The notes: generated by a model not told the origin, from the sequence alone. DNA of 51,628 nucleotides from Ruminiclostridium sp. (GCA_017624025.1 JAGANY010000001.1:1-51628), one strand, 5' to 3'; shown: positions 17,671 to 26,883, counted from the first letter of the stretch. Numbers and translations: made by a program.

Positions 17671-18078
17671 TTACAGCTTTTTCTCGAAAATAAGTGCGTC
17701 ATCGTCGCCGTAATAGCCTTTACGAAGAGCGATTTCAGCGAAGCCTGCCTTTTTGTAAAGAGCAATTGCGGGAATATTTCTCGAACGAACCTCGAGGAAT
17801 ATCTTTTCCGCCTTACGTCCGATGCATTTTTCCGTAAATTCCGAAAGAAGCCTTTCGCCGAGACCTTTACGCCTGTAACTGCTTAGAACCGCTATACGAT
17901 AAAGCTCCGCTTCACCGCATACCTCCGTACCTAAGGCGTAGCCTACCGCCTCTCCCTTCTCTTCATACACAAGCCACACCGCCGTTTCCGAGGAAAGCTG
18001 TGTATTTAGGCTGGTTAAACTCCAGGGGTCAGAAAAGCATTCCTTTTCGAGATAATGTATTTTTTCAGCGTCCGTCAT
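17671..18078 (-). CDS. rimI: Ribosomal protein S18-alanine N-acetyltransferase RimI
   Basis: 135 residues from ATG 18078, chosen for GGAG upstream and the canonical RimI beginning (MTDAEKIHYLEKECFSDPW). A longer frame from 18129 adds 17 residues that do not fit the family. It is a GNAT fold with acetyl-CoA loop RRKGLGERLL and C-terminal IPAIALYKKAGF. It acetylates the N-terminus of S18 or related proteins. The start overlaps the end of the last DUF3592-like gene by 14 bp. RimI usually sits beside tsaB/tsaD; here it closes an unrelated paralogue array. Confidence 0.9.
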   Translation of the reverse strand: MTDAEKIHYLEKECFSDPWSLTSLNTQLSSETAVWLVYEEKGEAVGYALGTEVCGEAELYRIAVLSSYRRKGLGERLLSEFTEKCIGRKAEKIFLEVRSRNIPAIALYKKAGFAEIALRKGYYGDDDALIFEKKL

Positions 18079-18355
18079 AGTTATTCTCCGTAATCGTTGT
18101 AAGGTCAACAAAGCAGTTGCTTCTGTCATCGGGGTTTACATATACTGTAACAGTGCTTCCCTCTGTGCCTTTAAGGTTATAGAGCGTATATGCCGAGTTA
18201 TAGAGATACTTCTCGTTAGTTTCCTCGTCGGTAAACCCGCATTCCGCACAGTAGGAGTCAATAAGCCTGTTCGCTCCCGAGCGTGTACGTTTTGCTACGT
18301 GGTTTATGCGTGTGATAAGGGCTGTGTATTTTCTGCCTGTTGCAATTACCTGCAT
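18065..18355 (-). CDS. Truncated DUF3592-like paralogue 5 (soluble stub)
   Basis: 96 residues matching only the second, distal beta-domain of its upstream neighbours: ITRIN..., SYCAECGF, YLYNSAY, then VTVYVNPDDRSNCFVDL, comparable with VDVYYYPDNRKKYYVDL in paralogue 1. No TM helix remains. The ribosome site (GAAGG, 12 nt from the ATG) is weak. It is the last and most diverged of five tandem paralogues and is coupled to rimI. It may be a decaying remnant or a soluble partner. Confidence 0.65.
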   Translation of the reverse strand: MQVIATGRKYTALITRINHVAKRTRSGANRLIDSYCAECGFTDEETNEKYLYNSAYTLYNLKGTEGSTVTVYVNPDDRSNCFVDLTTITENNYDGR

Positions 18356-18375
18356 AGTTCATTATTACCTTCGTA

Positions 18376-19155
18376 TTATAAATTTCTGAAATCATTTACT
18401 TTCGGCAAGCTGTCTGAAACATTAATAGCACCGTACGCACTGTCAAGGTCAACAAAAACCTTCTGAGGTTTTTTCGGACTTACATATATCTCAACATTCT
18501 TTCCTATCATAGAGAAAAGATTAGAAGTCGAATTGTTCGATTCCGCTCTTCTTGTCTCTCCTGTAAAAGGGTCTTTGAATTCACAGATCGCTTTTTGGGG
18601 ATGCTGATGATTTATGACCACATTCTCGTTTTCAACGACCTCGGCAATAATGCCTATGGTCTTGTTTTCATCTCTGAATATACTTAATTTCGACAGCGTG
18701 GAAATCAGCGAAACGATTATAACGATACCGCCTATACCAATAAGAACAATACCGGGAATATAGAAAATTATTCTTATTGCTCCAAGAACGGTGTTTGTAC
18801 TGGGCTTTACCTCTCCGGTAGTGGTATCGAAAAAGACATTTATATCCGAGCCGGGCTTATCGAAGGGAGTAACCCCGAATACGCCCCAGTAGTCATTGCC
18901 CTCGTAATTTACTCTTACGGTAGCACAGTATTCGGTTTTCTTCACTTTCCTTCCTTTGCTTACATAGCCTTCATGCTCTTTTACTTCAATATCCTCTATA
19001 ACAGCCGAAGTCGTTATACAGCCTGCAGGAATTTCAACATCGGATAAAGCGTCCGAGTTTACATTGTTTATAATCGAAATACCTATGATAATAAGTATAA
19101 TTGCTATACAAAGGGCAACAATAAACGATTTTACGATTGAATTTTTTCTTGACAT
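18376..19155 (-). CDS. DUF3592-like membrane protein, paralogue 4
   Basis: 259 residues. TM1 is about 10-30. The first beta-domain (about 45-120) has EYCATVRVNYEGNDYWG and INVFFDTTTGEV. TM2 is about 124-150. The second domain (about 160-245) has NVVINHQHPQKAICEFKDP and VEIYVSPKKPQKVFVDLDSA. Function is unknown; the fold resembles DUF3592 proteins, which repeat a small beta-domain after each TM helix. RBS AAGGAG lies upstream. It is the fourth of five head-to-tail copies. Confidence 0.75.
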   Translation of the reverse strand: MSRKNSIVKSFIVALCIAIILIIIGISIINNVNSDALSDVEIPAGCITTSAVIEDIEVKEHEGYVSKGRKVKKTEYCATVRVNYEGNDYWGVFGVTPFDKPGSDINVFFDTTTGEVKPSTNTVLGAIRIIFYIPGIVLIGIGGIVIIVSLISTLSKLSIFRDENKTIGIIAEVVENENVVINHQHPQKAICEFKDPFTGETRRAESNNSTSNLFSMIGKNVEIYVSPKKPQKVFVDLDSAYGAINVSDSLPKVNDFRNL

Positions 19156-19167
19156 ATATGTATCTCC

Positions 19168-19908
19168 TTATCTGTAATCAAAAACGCTGTTGTCGGTTGC
19201 GTAATTTCCGCCTGTGGCCGACTCAATATCAACATAATACTCTCTTCTGTCGGCAGGGTTATAGTAAACATCAACGTTACCGCCCTGAAGATAGCGTATA
19301 TCAGTCATAATACCTTCGGAAGCGTAAAGAAATATTTCGCCCGTAACGGTATCCGTAAACTCACAGTTTATCTTATATGGATGCCTTTTATTTATTCTCG
19401 TGCTTCTATCGAGAACAATTTCCGTTATAACGGCATTCGCCCGTACGCCTGTTTCCTTGAGCTTCTTTCGCTTAACTCCGTCAATAGCGGGCTTTATGCC
19501 GAAAAGGAAGCCTAAAACAACAAACACAAGAGCAAATACCGCACCGCCTACCTGTGCTCCTATACCCTTACCGCTTCTTGCCTGGCCGGGATTTGCGGGG
19601 TCATAGTAAATATTTATGATCTCGCCCTTTGACATTGCTACATTAACACCGCTAAGCTCGTCATTATATACCCGTCCGTTTACCTCGTACTCAACATAAA
19701 TATCATAATCGGTTCTTGTCTTTCCGTTTCGTCTTACCCTGTGCTTCTCGACATTTGTAACCACAGCGGTAGTCTGCTGAGCTGTTTCAGAGAATCTCTT
19801 TGCTTCCAATGCAGCAAACAAGCACAGAAAAAAGAAAATAAGTCCTACGACAATGAAAACAACACCAGCACTGACCGAAGAAGAAGCAGCAGTCTTCATT
19901 TTTCCCAT
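19168..19908 (-). CDS. DUF3592-like membrane protein, paralogue 3
   Basis: 246 residues with the full architecture: TM1 (about 15-35), domain 1 (TAVVTNVEKHRVRRNG... IYVEYEVNGRVYNDELSG... INIYYDPANPGQARSG), TM2 (about 117-138) and domain 2 (INKRHPYKINCEFTD... VDVYYNPADRREYYVDIESA). The strong (Y/F)YxP(A/D)(N/D)R signature is repeated in all five copies. It lies about 30 bp downstream of paralogue 2. Its role is unknown; extracytoplasmic or membrane-associated domains are likely. Confidence 0.8.
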   Translation of the reverse strand: MGKMKTAASSSVSAGVVFIVVGLIFFFLCLFAALEAKRFSETAQQTTAVVTNVEKHRVRRNGKTRTDYDIYVEYEVNGRVYNDELSGVNVAMSKGEIINIYYDPANPGQARSGKGIGAQVGGAVFALVFVVLGFLFGIKPAIDGVKRKKLKETGVRANAVITEIVLDRSTRINKRHPYKINCEFTDTVTGEIFLYASEGIMTDIRYLQGGNVDVYYNPADRREYYVDIESATGGNYATDNSVFDYR

Positions 19909-19938
19909 AATAATACTCCTTAAAATAAAATTTCAGCT

Positions 19939-20451
19939 TTATCTGTAATCATATACCTCACGGCCGTTTTCCGTTGCTTCGGCTATAGCCGTTTCGATAT
20001 CAACAAAATACTTTTTCCTGTTGTCGGGGTCATAGTAAACAGTAACCTTGTGCCCAATAAGAAAGGTAATATCCTGTATTATGCGAGGCGAGCTGTACAG
20101 ATATACCGCCCCCGTTACAGGGTCAACAACCTCGCATTCTGCCTTGAAGGGATGAGCATTATTTACTCTTACGGTAAGGTCACGCACTACGTTTGTGACA
20201 GTTCCTTCCGCCTGTACTCCCGTCTCGATAAGCTTCTGCCTTTTCGAGCTCATACATTTTATTACAATAGTCATTACAAATCCGGCGATTATAAAAACCC
20301 CCGACGGTATAATTCCGCCGATTATTCCTATACCTACGGAATCCGATATAACAAATCCTACGATAAGCGTAAACGCCATCGCAACAATACCGCACAGCAG
20401 AAATACGATTCCGAGAATCCCGACCACCGACGATACTTTTCCTTTTTTCAT
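19939..20451 (-). CDS. DUF3592-like membrane protein, paralogue 2 (lacks first domain)
   Basis: 170 residues from ATG 20451, chosen because AAGGAGAAGG lies just upstream and because translation from 20565 would overlap the preceding gene. Two TM helices (about 5-32 and 40-62) lie close together, then only the distal domain: VRVNNAHPFKAECEVVDPVTG and VTVYYDPDNRKKYFVDIETA. Compared with paralogues 1, 3 and 4, the first beta-domain between the TM helices is missing. It begins 10 bp after the stop of paralogue 1. Confidence 0.8.
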   Translation of the reverse strand: MKKGKVSSVVGILGIVFLLCGIVAMAFTLIVGFVISDSVGIGIIGGIIPSGVFIIAGFVMTIVIKCMSSKRQKLIETGVQAEGTVTNVVRDLTVRVNNAHPFKAECEVVDPVTGAVYLYSSPRIIQDITFLIGHKVTVYYDPDNRKKYFVDIETAIAEATENGREVYDYR

Positions 20452-20461
20452 AGCCTTCTCC

Positions 20462-21217
20462 TTACCTGAAATCATTGATGATTTTTCCCGATTTATCGGC
20501 TTCCGCTGAATCAAGGTCAACGTAATACTTTTTTCTGTTATCGGGGTAATAATATACATCAACAAGCCTTCCCTCGAGATGCTTTATGTTGTACATAACA
20601 CGGCCCGAGCTGTAAAGATAGACCTCCCCTGTAACAGGGTTCGTTACCTCACAGTCCGCCTTATAGGGATGACGGTTGTTATATTTTACGTTTCTATCCA
20701 CATAGACGCTTGTGATAATCCCCTCTGTCTTTGTGCCGTTCTTGATAAGATTGTTTCTGCTCCCCTGCCTGACTAGGGTATGTATCATTACCGCAAAGCC
20801 AAAGGCTATCATTGCTGAAAAAACGACCTTGAAAAGACCCACAGGTGAATTTCCGCCCATTATCTCCGACGGGTCTGAAGGATTATAGTGAACAGTTACC
20901 TGCTGTCCCTCGTGCATACCTGTCTTATAATAATTCAGACAGCTTCTGTAGCTTTCTCCGTCAACATTGTACACTACATATACATCATAGTCTCTTCTTG
21001 AACTGCTTCCGCTTCCGTATCTGTCAACATCGATACGTTCGATAACAGCTGTAGTTTCTACGGCTGTTTCCATAAAGCTCTTTTCTTTCGAGGACATAAA
21101 AAGAATTATTGTAAGAAAAACAATTCCCATAACAATAACAAGAATAGGTCCCAGTAAGGAAAACTCGTTTTCTTTCTTATTCTTTCCGACTAACTGAATA
21201 GTCTTTCTGAATTTCAT
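20462..21217 (-). CDS. DUF3592-like membrane protein, paralogue 1
   Basis: 251 residues. A basic N-terminus precedes TM1 (about 20-42). Domain 1 (YDVYVVYNVDGESYRSCLNY, VTVHYNPSDPSEIMGG), TM2 (about 128-148) and domain 2 (VKYNNRHPYKADCEVTNP, VDVYYYPDNRKKYYVDLDSA) follow. It is the promoter-proximal member of the five-gene array, with a perfect consensus promoter at 21305-21333 and a 7-bp inverted repeat in the leader. Function is unknown. Confidence 0.8.
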   Translation of the reverse strand: MKFRKTIQLVGKNKKENEFSLLGPILVIVMGIVFLTIILFMSSKEKSFMETAVETTAVIERIDVDRYGSGSSSRRDYDVYVVYNVDGESYRSCLNYYKTGMHEGQQVTVHYNPSDPSEIMGGNSPVGLFKVVFSAMIAFGFAVMIHTLVRQGSRNNLIKNGTKTEGIITSVYVDRNVKYNNRHPYKADCEVTNPVTGEVYLYSSGRVMYNIKHLEGRLVDVYYYPDNRKKYYVDLDSAEADKSGKIINDFR

Positions 21218-21275
21218 TTTTTCATACCCCTTGTAAATACCTGTTTCATATCTTTTTTATATCTTTAAATCGCTA

Positions 21276-21333
21276 GGTAAATGGAATTTACCCCAACGAT
21301 TACCATTATACAGGCATTTCCTTAAAATGTCAA
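21276..21333 (-). promoter_or_regulatory. Consensus SigA promoter with leader inverted repeat for the DUF3592 array
   Basis: On the minus strand: TTGACA (21328-21333), 17-bp spacer, TATAAT (21305-21310). Just after the expected start site is an inverted repeat GGTAAAT-tcc-ATTTACC (21276-21292), a possible operator or leader hairpin. Confidence 0.85.
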
Positions 21334-21404
21334 TAGTTTTTACAAGAAAATGTAAATGATTTTTACCTTTGTTTTTTGTGCGAATTGCATAACCTTGTAA
21401 AAAC

Positions 21405-23888
21405 TCAGTGTGCTTCGTACCAGCTTTTACCTGTTTTTGCGTCAGCAATAAGGGGTACGGAAAGCTTCACAGCATTTTCCATCTCCTCACGGAGTATTTC
21501 CGACGCCTTTTCAGCGTCACATTCCTTAGCCTCAACGATAAGCTCATCGTGAACCTGGAGAATAAGTCTTGCTTCGGGAAGCTCGTCCTTAAGCCTCTTA
21601 TAGACCTTTACCATAGCAAGCTTTATTATATCCGCCGCTGTGCCCTGTATGGGAGTATTCATAGCTATACGCTTTCCGAGAGCCTGGACGGTCTTGTTGC
21701 TTGCGGAAAGCTCGGGGATATATCTTCTCCGCCCGAACATTGTTGTTACATAGCCCTTTTTCTTTCCGTCCTCGGGAGTCTTTTCCATATATGCGGCAAC
21801 ACCGCTGTATTTTGAAAGATATGACTTTATATATTCATCGGCCTGTTTCACAGAAACGCCTATATCCTTTGAGAGTGAAAAGGCTCCGATGCCGTAAACG
21901 ATGCCGAAATTAACCGCCTTGGCGCTGCTTCGCATTTCGGGAGTTACCCATTCAACAGGCTGGTTGAATACCTGTGCGGCAGTGATTGTATGGATATCCT
22001 CTCCGCTTTTAAATGCCTCTATCATAGCCTTATCATCGGAAATATGTGCGAGGAGACGAAGCTCAATCTGTGAATAGTCGGCGTCAACAAGGGTATAGCC
22101 CTCTCTTGCAACAAAGAAGCGTCTGAACTCTCTTCCGAGCTCGGTTCTTACAGGGATATTCTGGATATTCGGTTCAGCAGAGGATATTCTTCCTGTACGG
22201 GTCTCGGTCTGCTTGTATGTTGTGTGGATACGTCCGTCCTCTCCGATGACCTTTAAAAGACCAACGGCATAGGTAGAATTAAGCTTCGTAAGAGTACGGT
22301 AATCGAGAACAAGCTCAATTATCGGGTCATAGCCTCTTAATCCCTCGAGAACCTCAGCATTTGTAGAATAGCCTGTCTTTGTTTTCTTGCCCGAGGGGAG
22401 ACCGAGCTTGTCGAAAAGTATTGTGCCTAACTGCTTCGGGGAAGAGATATTGAAGGCTTCTCCCGCACAGATATAAATCTGCTGTTCGATATCCTCGGCT
22501 TTTTCCGAAAGCTCCTTTCCGAAGCCCTCGAGAGCCTCGCGGTCAATCTCAACGCCGTACTTTTCCATAGAAACAAGCACATAGCTGAGCGGAATCTCAA
22601 TATCCGTAAGAAGGCTCATCATATTCTCGCCCTTAACTCTGCCGTAAAGCTCACAGTTAAGCTTATAGAGCGTTTCCGCAATATTTTCTGTGTTATATAC
22701 AACGCTGTATTCGGTACAGAGACGCTCGAGGTTATATTCTGCCGCATTTACGTTAAGAAGATATGCCGCTAAGGTAGAATCAAAGACAACATTGTTTATT
22801 TCAAAGCAGGTTTCCGAAAGCATAGCCTTAAGATTAAAGGTACGCTTCGGGGAATCGTCCGAAAGCACGTTTTTATATTCGCTTTCGGGTATAATTTCCG
22901 CTTTTCCGTCAATACAGCGGTAAAGCACGCCTTCAACAGCAATATAATCGGCAACGCTTCTGTCGATTTCTTCTGAGGAAATATTTTCCTTTTCCTCTGC
23001 TGTCTGCTGTGCAGCGGAGGCAACAGCTTCTTTGCTTATATCGAGTTTTTTAAGAAGCGTGAACATTTCAAGCTCCGTAAGCATAGCCACAAGCCTTGCC
23101 TCGTCTCTTTCCCCGAAGGTATAATGAGCGGGATCGAAGTCTATGGGTGCGGTTTTTGATATTGTGCCTAAAAAGTAGCTTAAGCGGCAGCTTTCTTCGC
23201 CCTTTATAAGCTTTTCACGGACTGATTTTGTAACCTCTATCTCTTCAACCGAGGAGTAGATTTCATCAATACTGTGATATTTCTGTATAAGGGAAAGTGC
23301 GGTTTTTTCGCCTATTCCGGGAACTCCGGGGATATTATCGCTGGGGTCGCCCATAAGTGCCTTTACGTCAATCATCTGTAAAGGCGAAACCCCATATACT
23401 TCATTGATTTTTTCGGGGGTATAGAAAATATCTTCCTTTGCGGAAGCTAAATTTACGCTTACCTTTTCGGTTATAAGCTGGAATGAATCACGGTCGCCTG
23501 TTGCGATTATACATTCATACCCTCTTTTATCGCATTCATGGCTTAATGTTCCGAGTATATCGTCTGCTTCGTAGCCTTCGCATTCGATTACCGCCACGCC
23601 CATAGCACGTAAAATGTCCTTTACGGGCTGAAGCTGTACCGCAAGCTCCTCGGGCATACCCTTTCTTCCTGCCTTATAGCCGTCATATTTCTGATGACGG
23701 AAGGTAGGCGACTTAAGGTCAAAGGCTACCGCCGCTCCGTCAGGCTTAAAGCTCGATAATAGCTTAAGATAGATATTGAAAAAGCCTGTTATCGCATTAG
23801 TGAACATTCCCTTTTTATTTGAAAGCAGACGGATACCGTAAAATGCACGGTTAAGTATGCTGTTTCCGTCTATTACCAAAAGCTTCAT
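21405..23888 (-). CDS. polA: DNA polymerase I, with degenerate 3'-5' exonuclease domain
   Basis: 827 residues. The 5'-3' exonuclease domain (1 to about 290) has YEADDILGTL and ALMGDPSDNIPGVPGIGEKTA. The middle domain (about 310-450) has lost the proofreading residues: no DxE in motif I, and NLKAM where active enzymes have NLKYD. The polymerase domain keeps motif A DADYSQIELR, motif B RSSAKAVNFGIVYGIGAF and motif C QVHDELIVE. It therefore probably replicates and repairs DNA (primer removal, gap filling) without editing, as in Taq-like and many Firmicutes enzymes. It starts 32 bp after ppk1, probably the same transcript. Confidence 0.97.
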   Translation of the reverse strand: MKLLVIDGNSILNRAFYGIRLLSNKKGMFTNAITGFFNIYLKLLSSFKPDGAAVAFDLKSPTFRHQKYDGYKAGRKGMPEELAVQLQPVKDILRAMGVAVIECEGYEADDILGTLSHECDKRGYECIIATGDRDSFQLITEKVSVNLASAKEDIFYTPEKINEVYGVSPLQMIDVKALMGDPSDNIPGVPGIGEKTALSLIQKYHSIDEIYSSVEEIEVTKSVREKLIKGEESCRLSYFLGTISKTAPIDFDPAHYTFGERDEARLVAMLTELEMFTLLKKLDISKEAVASAAQQTAEEKENISSEEIDRSVADYIAVEGVLYRCIDGKAEIIPESEYKNVLSDDSPKRTFNLKAMLSETCFEINNVVFDSTLAAYLLNVNAAEYNLERLCTEYSVVYNTENIAETLYKLNCELYGRVKGENMMSLLTDIEIPLSYVLVSMEKYGVEIDREALEGFGKELSEKAEDIEQQIYICAGEAFNISSPKQLGTILFDKLGLPSGKKTKTGYSTNAEVLEGLRGYDPIIELVLDYRTLTKLNSTYAVGLLKVIGEDGRIHTTYKQTETRTGRISSAEPNIQNIPVRTELGREFRRFFVAREGYTLVDADYSQIELRLLAHISDDKAMIEAFKSGEDIHTITAAQVFNQPVEWVTPEMRSSAKAVNFGIVYGIGAFSLSKDIGVSVKQADEYIKSYLSKYSGVAAYMEKTPEDGKKKGYVTTMFGRRRYIPELSASNKTVQALGKRIAMNTPIQGTAADIIKLAMVKVYKRLKDELPEARLILQVHDELIVEAKECDAEKASEILREEMENAVKLSVPLIADAKTGKSWYEAH

Positions 23889-23920
23889 TTTATTGTTTCC
23901 TTTCTTCCGCTAAAAGCATA

Positions 23921-26044
23921 CTACTGCTTTTTTATTTTTCTTATCCTTGCGACAAGCTTCGGCTTCTTCTCCGTAACGGGAGTATTTTTTGCCTTCTTTG
24001 CGTCGCTGTATGCCTTTTCGTAAAAATAAATCTGTGAATTTAAAGGCTCATCGGAGGGCTCGCGGCGGATATATGTGCCGTCGCTCTGCTGAACTCTTAC
24101 CTTAAAATCGTCCTTGAAACAGGTATTGAAATAATCGAGAAGTCTCGCTCTTATTTCCTTATCCTTTATGGGAGCCGCAACCTCAACTCGTCTTTCCGTA
24201 TTTCTCGTCATATAGTCAGCAGAGGAAATGTACATTTTCTCACGGTCACCCTTGCCGAAAATATAGATACGGCTATGCTCGAGGAAGCGTCCCACAATAG
24301 AAATAAGGGTTATATTCTCCGTCTCGCCCTCGATACCCGAAACGAGACAGGAAATACCTCTTATAAGAAGCTCGATTTTAACCCCTGCCTTGCTTGCCTG
24401 TCTGAGCTTTTCGATAATGTCCTTATCCGTAAGTGAATTAAGCTTAAGACCGACATATCCGTCCTTGCCGTAAGTAATCTCACGGTCAATAAGCTCAACA
24501 ACTCTCGGCTTAAGACAATTTGGTGCGACCCAGAGAGACGATGAGCTTTCAACGGTAGAGCCGATTGAAAGTGCGGAGAAAACGAGAGAAGCGTCTGTAC
24601 CGATATCCTGGTCAGCGGTCATAAGGGTTATGTCTGTATAAAGCTTCGAGGTACGCTCGTTGTAATTTCCTGTGCCTATCTGTGTTGTATAGTAGATAGA
24701 ATTGCCCTTTTTTCTTGTGATAAGAAGAAGCTTTGAATGAACCTTAAGGTTATCGAGGCCGTATATTACGGTTACTCCCGCTTCTTCGAGACGTTTTGAC
24801 CAGCCGATATTGTTCTCTTCGTCAAATCTCGCACGAAGCTCAACGAGAGCAAGCACATCCTTGCCGTTTTCCGCCGCCTTTATAAGAGCGTCAACTATCT
24901 TGCTGTCACGGGCAACACGGTAAAGAGTTATCTTTATCGATACAACGTCGGGAGAGGACGCCGCTTCGTCTAGAAGGTTTATAAAGGGGCTGAAGGCTTC
25001 GTAAGGATACATAAGGAGTATATCCTTTTCGTCAATCTGGCTGAGCATTGATTTACCCTGTACGATTGAGGGAGAGGGCTGGGGTACGAGCTTATTGAAG
25101 AAAAGCTCCGGCTTGCCCGAAAGCTTATCCTCGATTTCTCCTAAGAAGCCGAAATCGAGAGGGTGGTTTACCTTGAAGATAAAGTTATTGCCTATGGAAA
25201 GGCCTGCCTTTTCGGCGAAAGCGTCAATATCCGACGCATTCTTATAATCCGTATATTCAATTCTTACGGGGCAGAGCTTACGTCTTTTCTTTACAACCTC
25301 TTCCATAACGTCACGGAAATCAACGTCATAGTCGAAAAGAGCCTCGTTAGCGTCAATATCCGCATTTCTTGTAATTCTTAAAATGCCCTTGTCCGTAACG
25401 GTATAACCGCTGAAGGCGTCCTCGGCAAAAAGGAGTATGAGTTCTTCCGTAAGAATAAATCTGAAGCCGTTTTCGGAGGGGAGGAATACAACTCTTCCGA
25501 ATACGTCCGAGCCCGACGGAATAAGACCCCATATTTCTCCGCCTTTTTTACCCTGGAGCTTTACGTAAATATAGATTGCCTTGTTGGCGAAAAAGGGTAT
25601 GGGATGCTTTTTATCAATAACCGACGGGAAAAGAAGAGGCTTTATATCCGAAAGGAAATAGCCGTGAAGAAATTCACGGTCAGCTTCGCTTAAGCTGTCT
25701 GTACGTACGTGTTCGGCACCGTATCCCTTAAGCTCGTCGGTAATGCTCCTGTAGGCTTCATCAAAACGGGGCATAAGCTCCGTTACCTTTTCGGAGATAA
25801 GAGAAAGCTGTTGTGCTGAGGTAAGACCTGTTTTATTATCGGGCTTGTCTTTTTTAAGAAGCGTCTGGTCATAAAGCGAGCCTACACGCACCATAAAGAA
25901 TTCATCGAGATTGCTGGAAAAAATCGAAACAAAACGAAGCCGTTCGAAAAGCGGAACCCTTTTATCCTCCGCTTCCTCAAGCACACGCTGGTTGAATTTC
26001 AGCCACGAAAGCTCACGATTATCGAAATAAGAGATTTTACCCAT
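23921..26044 (-). CDS. ppk1: Polyphosphate kinase 1
   Basis: 707 residues, the usual PPK1 size. The N-terminal domain (YFDNRELSWLKFNQRVLEEA, SNLDEFFMVRVG) is followed by the head domain and two PLD-like catalytic domains. The autophosphorylated histidine lies in KVHSKL (about residue 436). A second conserved motif SADYMTRNTERRVE is near 610. It reversibly makes polyphosphate from ATP. A lysine-rich C-terminal end is present. RBS ACGGAGGTC and a promoter at 26125-26153 lie upstream; polA follows. Confidence 0.97.
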   Translation of the reverse strand: MGKISYFDNRELSWLKFNQRVLEEAEDKRVPLFERLRFVSIFSSNLDEFFMVRVGSLYDQTLLKKDKPDNKTGLTSAQQLSLISEKVTELMPRFDEAYRSITDELKGYGAEHVRTDSLSEADREFLHGYFLSDIKPLLFPSVIDKKHPIPFFANKAIYIYVKLQGKKGGEIWGLIPSGSDVFGRVVFLPSENGFRFILTEELILLFAEDAFSGYTVTDKGILRITRNADIDANEALFDYDVDFRDVMEEVVKKRRKLCPVRIEYTDYKNASDIDAFAEKAGLSIGNNFIFKVNHPLDFGFLGEIEDKLSGKPELFFNKLVPQPSPSIVQGKSMLSQIDEKDILLMYPYEAFSPFINLLDEAASSPDVVSIKITLYRVARDSKIVDALIKAAENGKDVLALVELRARFDEENNIGWSKRLEEAGVTVIYGLDNLKVHSKLLLITRKKGNSIYYTTQIGTGNYNERTSKLYTDITLMTADQDIGTDASLVFSALSIGSTVESSSSLWVAPNCLKPRVVELIDREITYGKDGYVGLKLNSLTDKDIIEKLRQASKAGVKIELLIRGISCLVSGIEGETENITLISIVGRFLEHSRIYIFGKGDREKMYISSADYMTRNTERRVEVAAPIKDKEIRARLLDYFNTCFKDDFKVRVQQSDGTYIRREPSDEPLNSQIYFYEKAYSDAKKAKNTPVTEKKPKLVARIRKIKKQ

Positions 26045-26124
26045 AAAAAAGACCTCCGTATTTTATATAATTTCATATAAATCAGCTTCGCCAAAGCTTA
26101 AATTTATGCATAATCCACAATTAT

Positions 26125-26153
26125 ATTATACTAAACCAACACCAACTTTTCAA
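26125..26153 (-). promoter_or_regulatory. SigA-type promoter of ppk1-polA
   Basis: On the minus strand: -35 TTGAAA (26148-26153), 17-bp spacer, -10 TATAAT (26125-26130), about 80 bp before the ppk1 ATG. Confidence 0.78.
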
Positions 26154-26223
26154 GCCTTTAACGGTAAATTTTACCGCTTTTTGAAAAAATATTTTTATAA
26201 CAGTATTTTTTTGATAAAATTCG

Positions 26224-26252
26224 TTGATTTTCGTGAGAATATGTGATATTAT
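26224..26252 (+). promoter_or_regulatory. Promoter of the zinc-ribbon membrane protein gene
   Basis: -35 TTGATT (26224-26229), 17-bp spacer, -10 TATTAT (26247-26252), about 45 bp before the chosen ATG. Confidence 0.65.
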
Positions 26253-26298
26253 AAATAAGTATATTATTTTGTATTGTATAGGAAAGGAAATTTTTATT

Positions 26299-26778
26299 AT
26301 GTCAAAAAGATGCACAAGCTGTGGTTCAAATCTCACCGAAATGGATCGCTTCTGTCCCAACTGTGGTGCAAACTCTCCCCAGGAGCTTAACAACAGCCCT
26401 GTTTACAGCTCTGCACCTCAGTATAACTCCTACCAGAGCAACCAGCAGTACAATTCCGCTCCCCCTCCCTACACTCCCTCCTCTGCTCCCCAGTATAATC
26501 CTTACCCTAACCAGTACGAGGAAATGACTGTAGGAAAATGGGTTCTTACCCTTTTCGTAACAAGCCTCGGAATTATCGGTCTTGTTATGCTCTTTGTATG
26601 GGGCTTCGGCGAGGGTCCGAAGGCAAGACAGAACTACTGTAAGGCTGTTCTTATTATGGCAGGCGTTGTTATCGCTCTTTATATTCTCTTCTTCGTTGTA
26701 ATTTTCGCTATCTTAGGTATAGGTATGAGCGAGTTCATAAGCGAGATCCAGAATATGTCAGTATTCCTTTACCGCTGA
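26299..26778 (+). CDS. Zinc-ribbon membrane protein
   Basis: 159 residues from ATG 26299, which has GGAAAGGAAA upstream; an ATG at 26224 lies inside the promoter. The N-terminal double CxxC (C5, C8, C19, C22) forms a zinc ribbon of the zinc_ribbon_2 type. A Pro/Tyr/Asn/Gln-rich linker (about 27-72) leads to two TM helices (about 82-107 and 118-143) containing a WVLTLF...LFVWGFG stretch seen in other small Firmicutes envelope proteins. Role unknown. It is divergent from ppk1. Confidence 0.82.
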   Translation: MSKRCTSCGSNLTEMDRFCPNCGANSPQELNNSPVYSSAPQYNSYQSNQQYNSAPPPYTPSSAPQYNPYPNQYEEMTVGKWVLTLFVTSLGIIGLVMLFVWGFGEGPKARQNYCKAVLIMAGVVIALYILFFVVIFAILGIGMSEFISEIQNMSVFLYR

Positions 26779-26810
26779 AAGCTGATATTTATTTAACAGG
26801 CAATTTTGTC

Positions 26811-26839
26811 TTTACATATTTTGATTTTTGTGATATAAT
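26811..26839 (+). promoter_or_regulatory. SigA-type promoter of the P-loop/VOR operon
   Basis: -35 TTTACA (26811-26816), 17-bp spacer, -10 TATAAT (26834-26839). Transcription would start near 26846, ahead of an AGAAAGGACG ribosome site. Confidence 0.8.
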
Positions 26840-26883
26840 AAGTTGTTGTACGTCAGAAAAATATCCAGAAAGGACGTGAAACA

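Noticed and set aside
18065..18355. Start codon 7 nt upstream of the chosen ATG of paralogue 5
   Set aside because: It is in another frame and would give a very short peptide.
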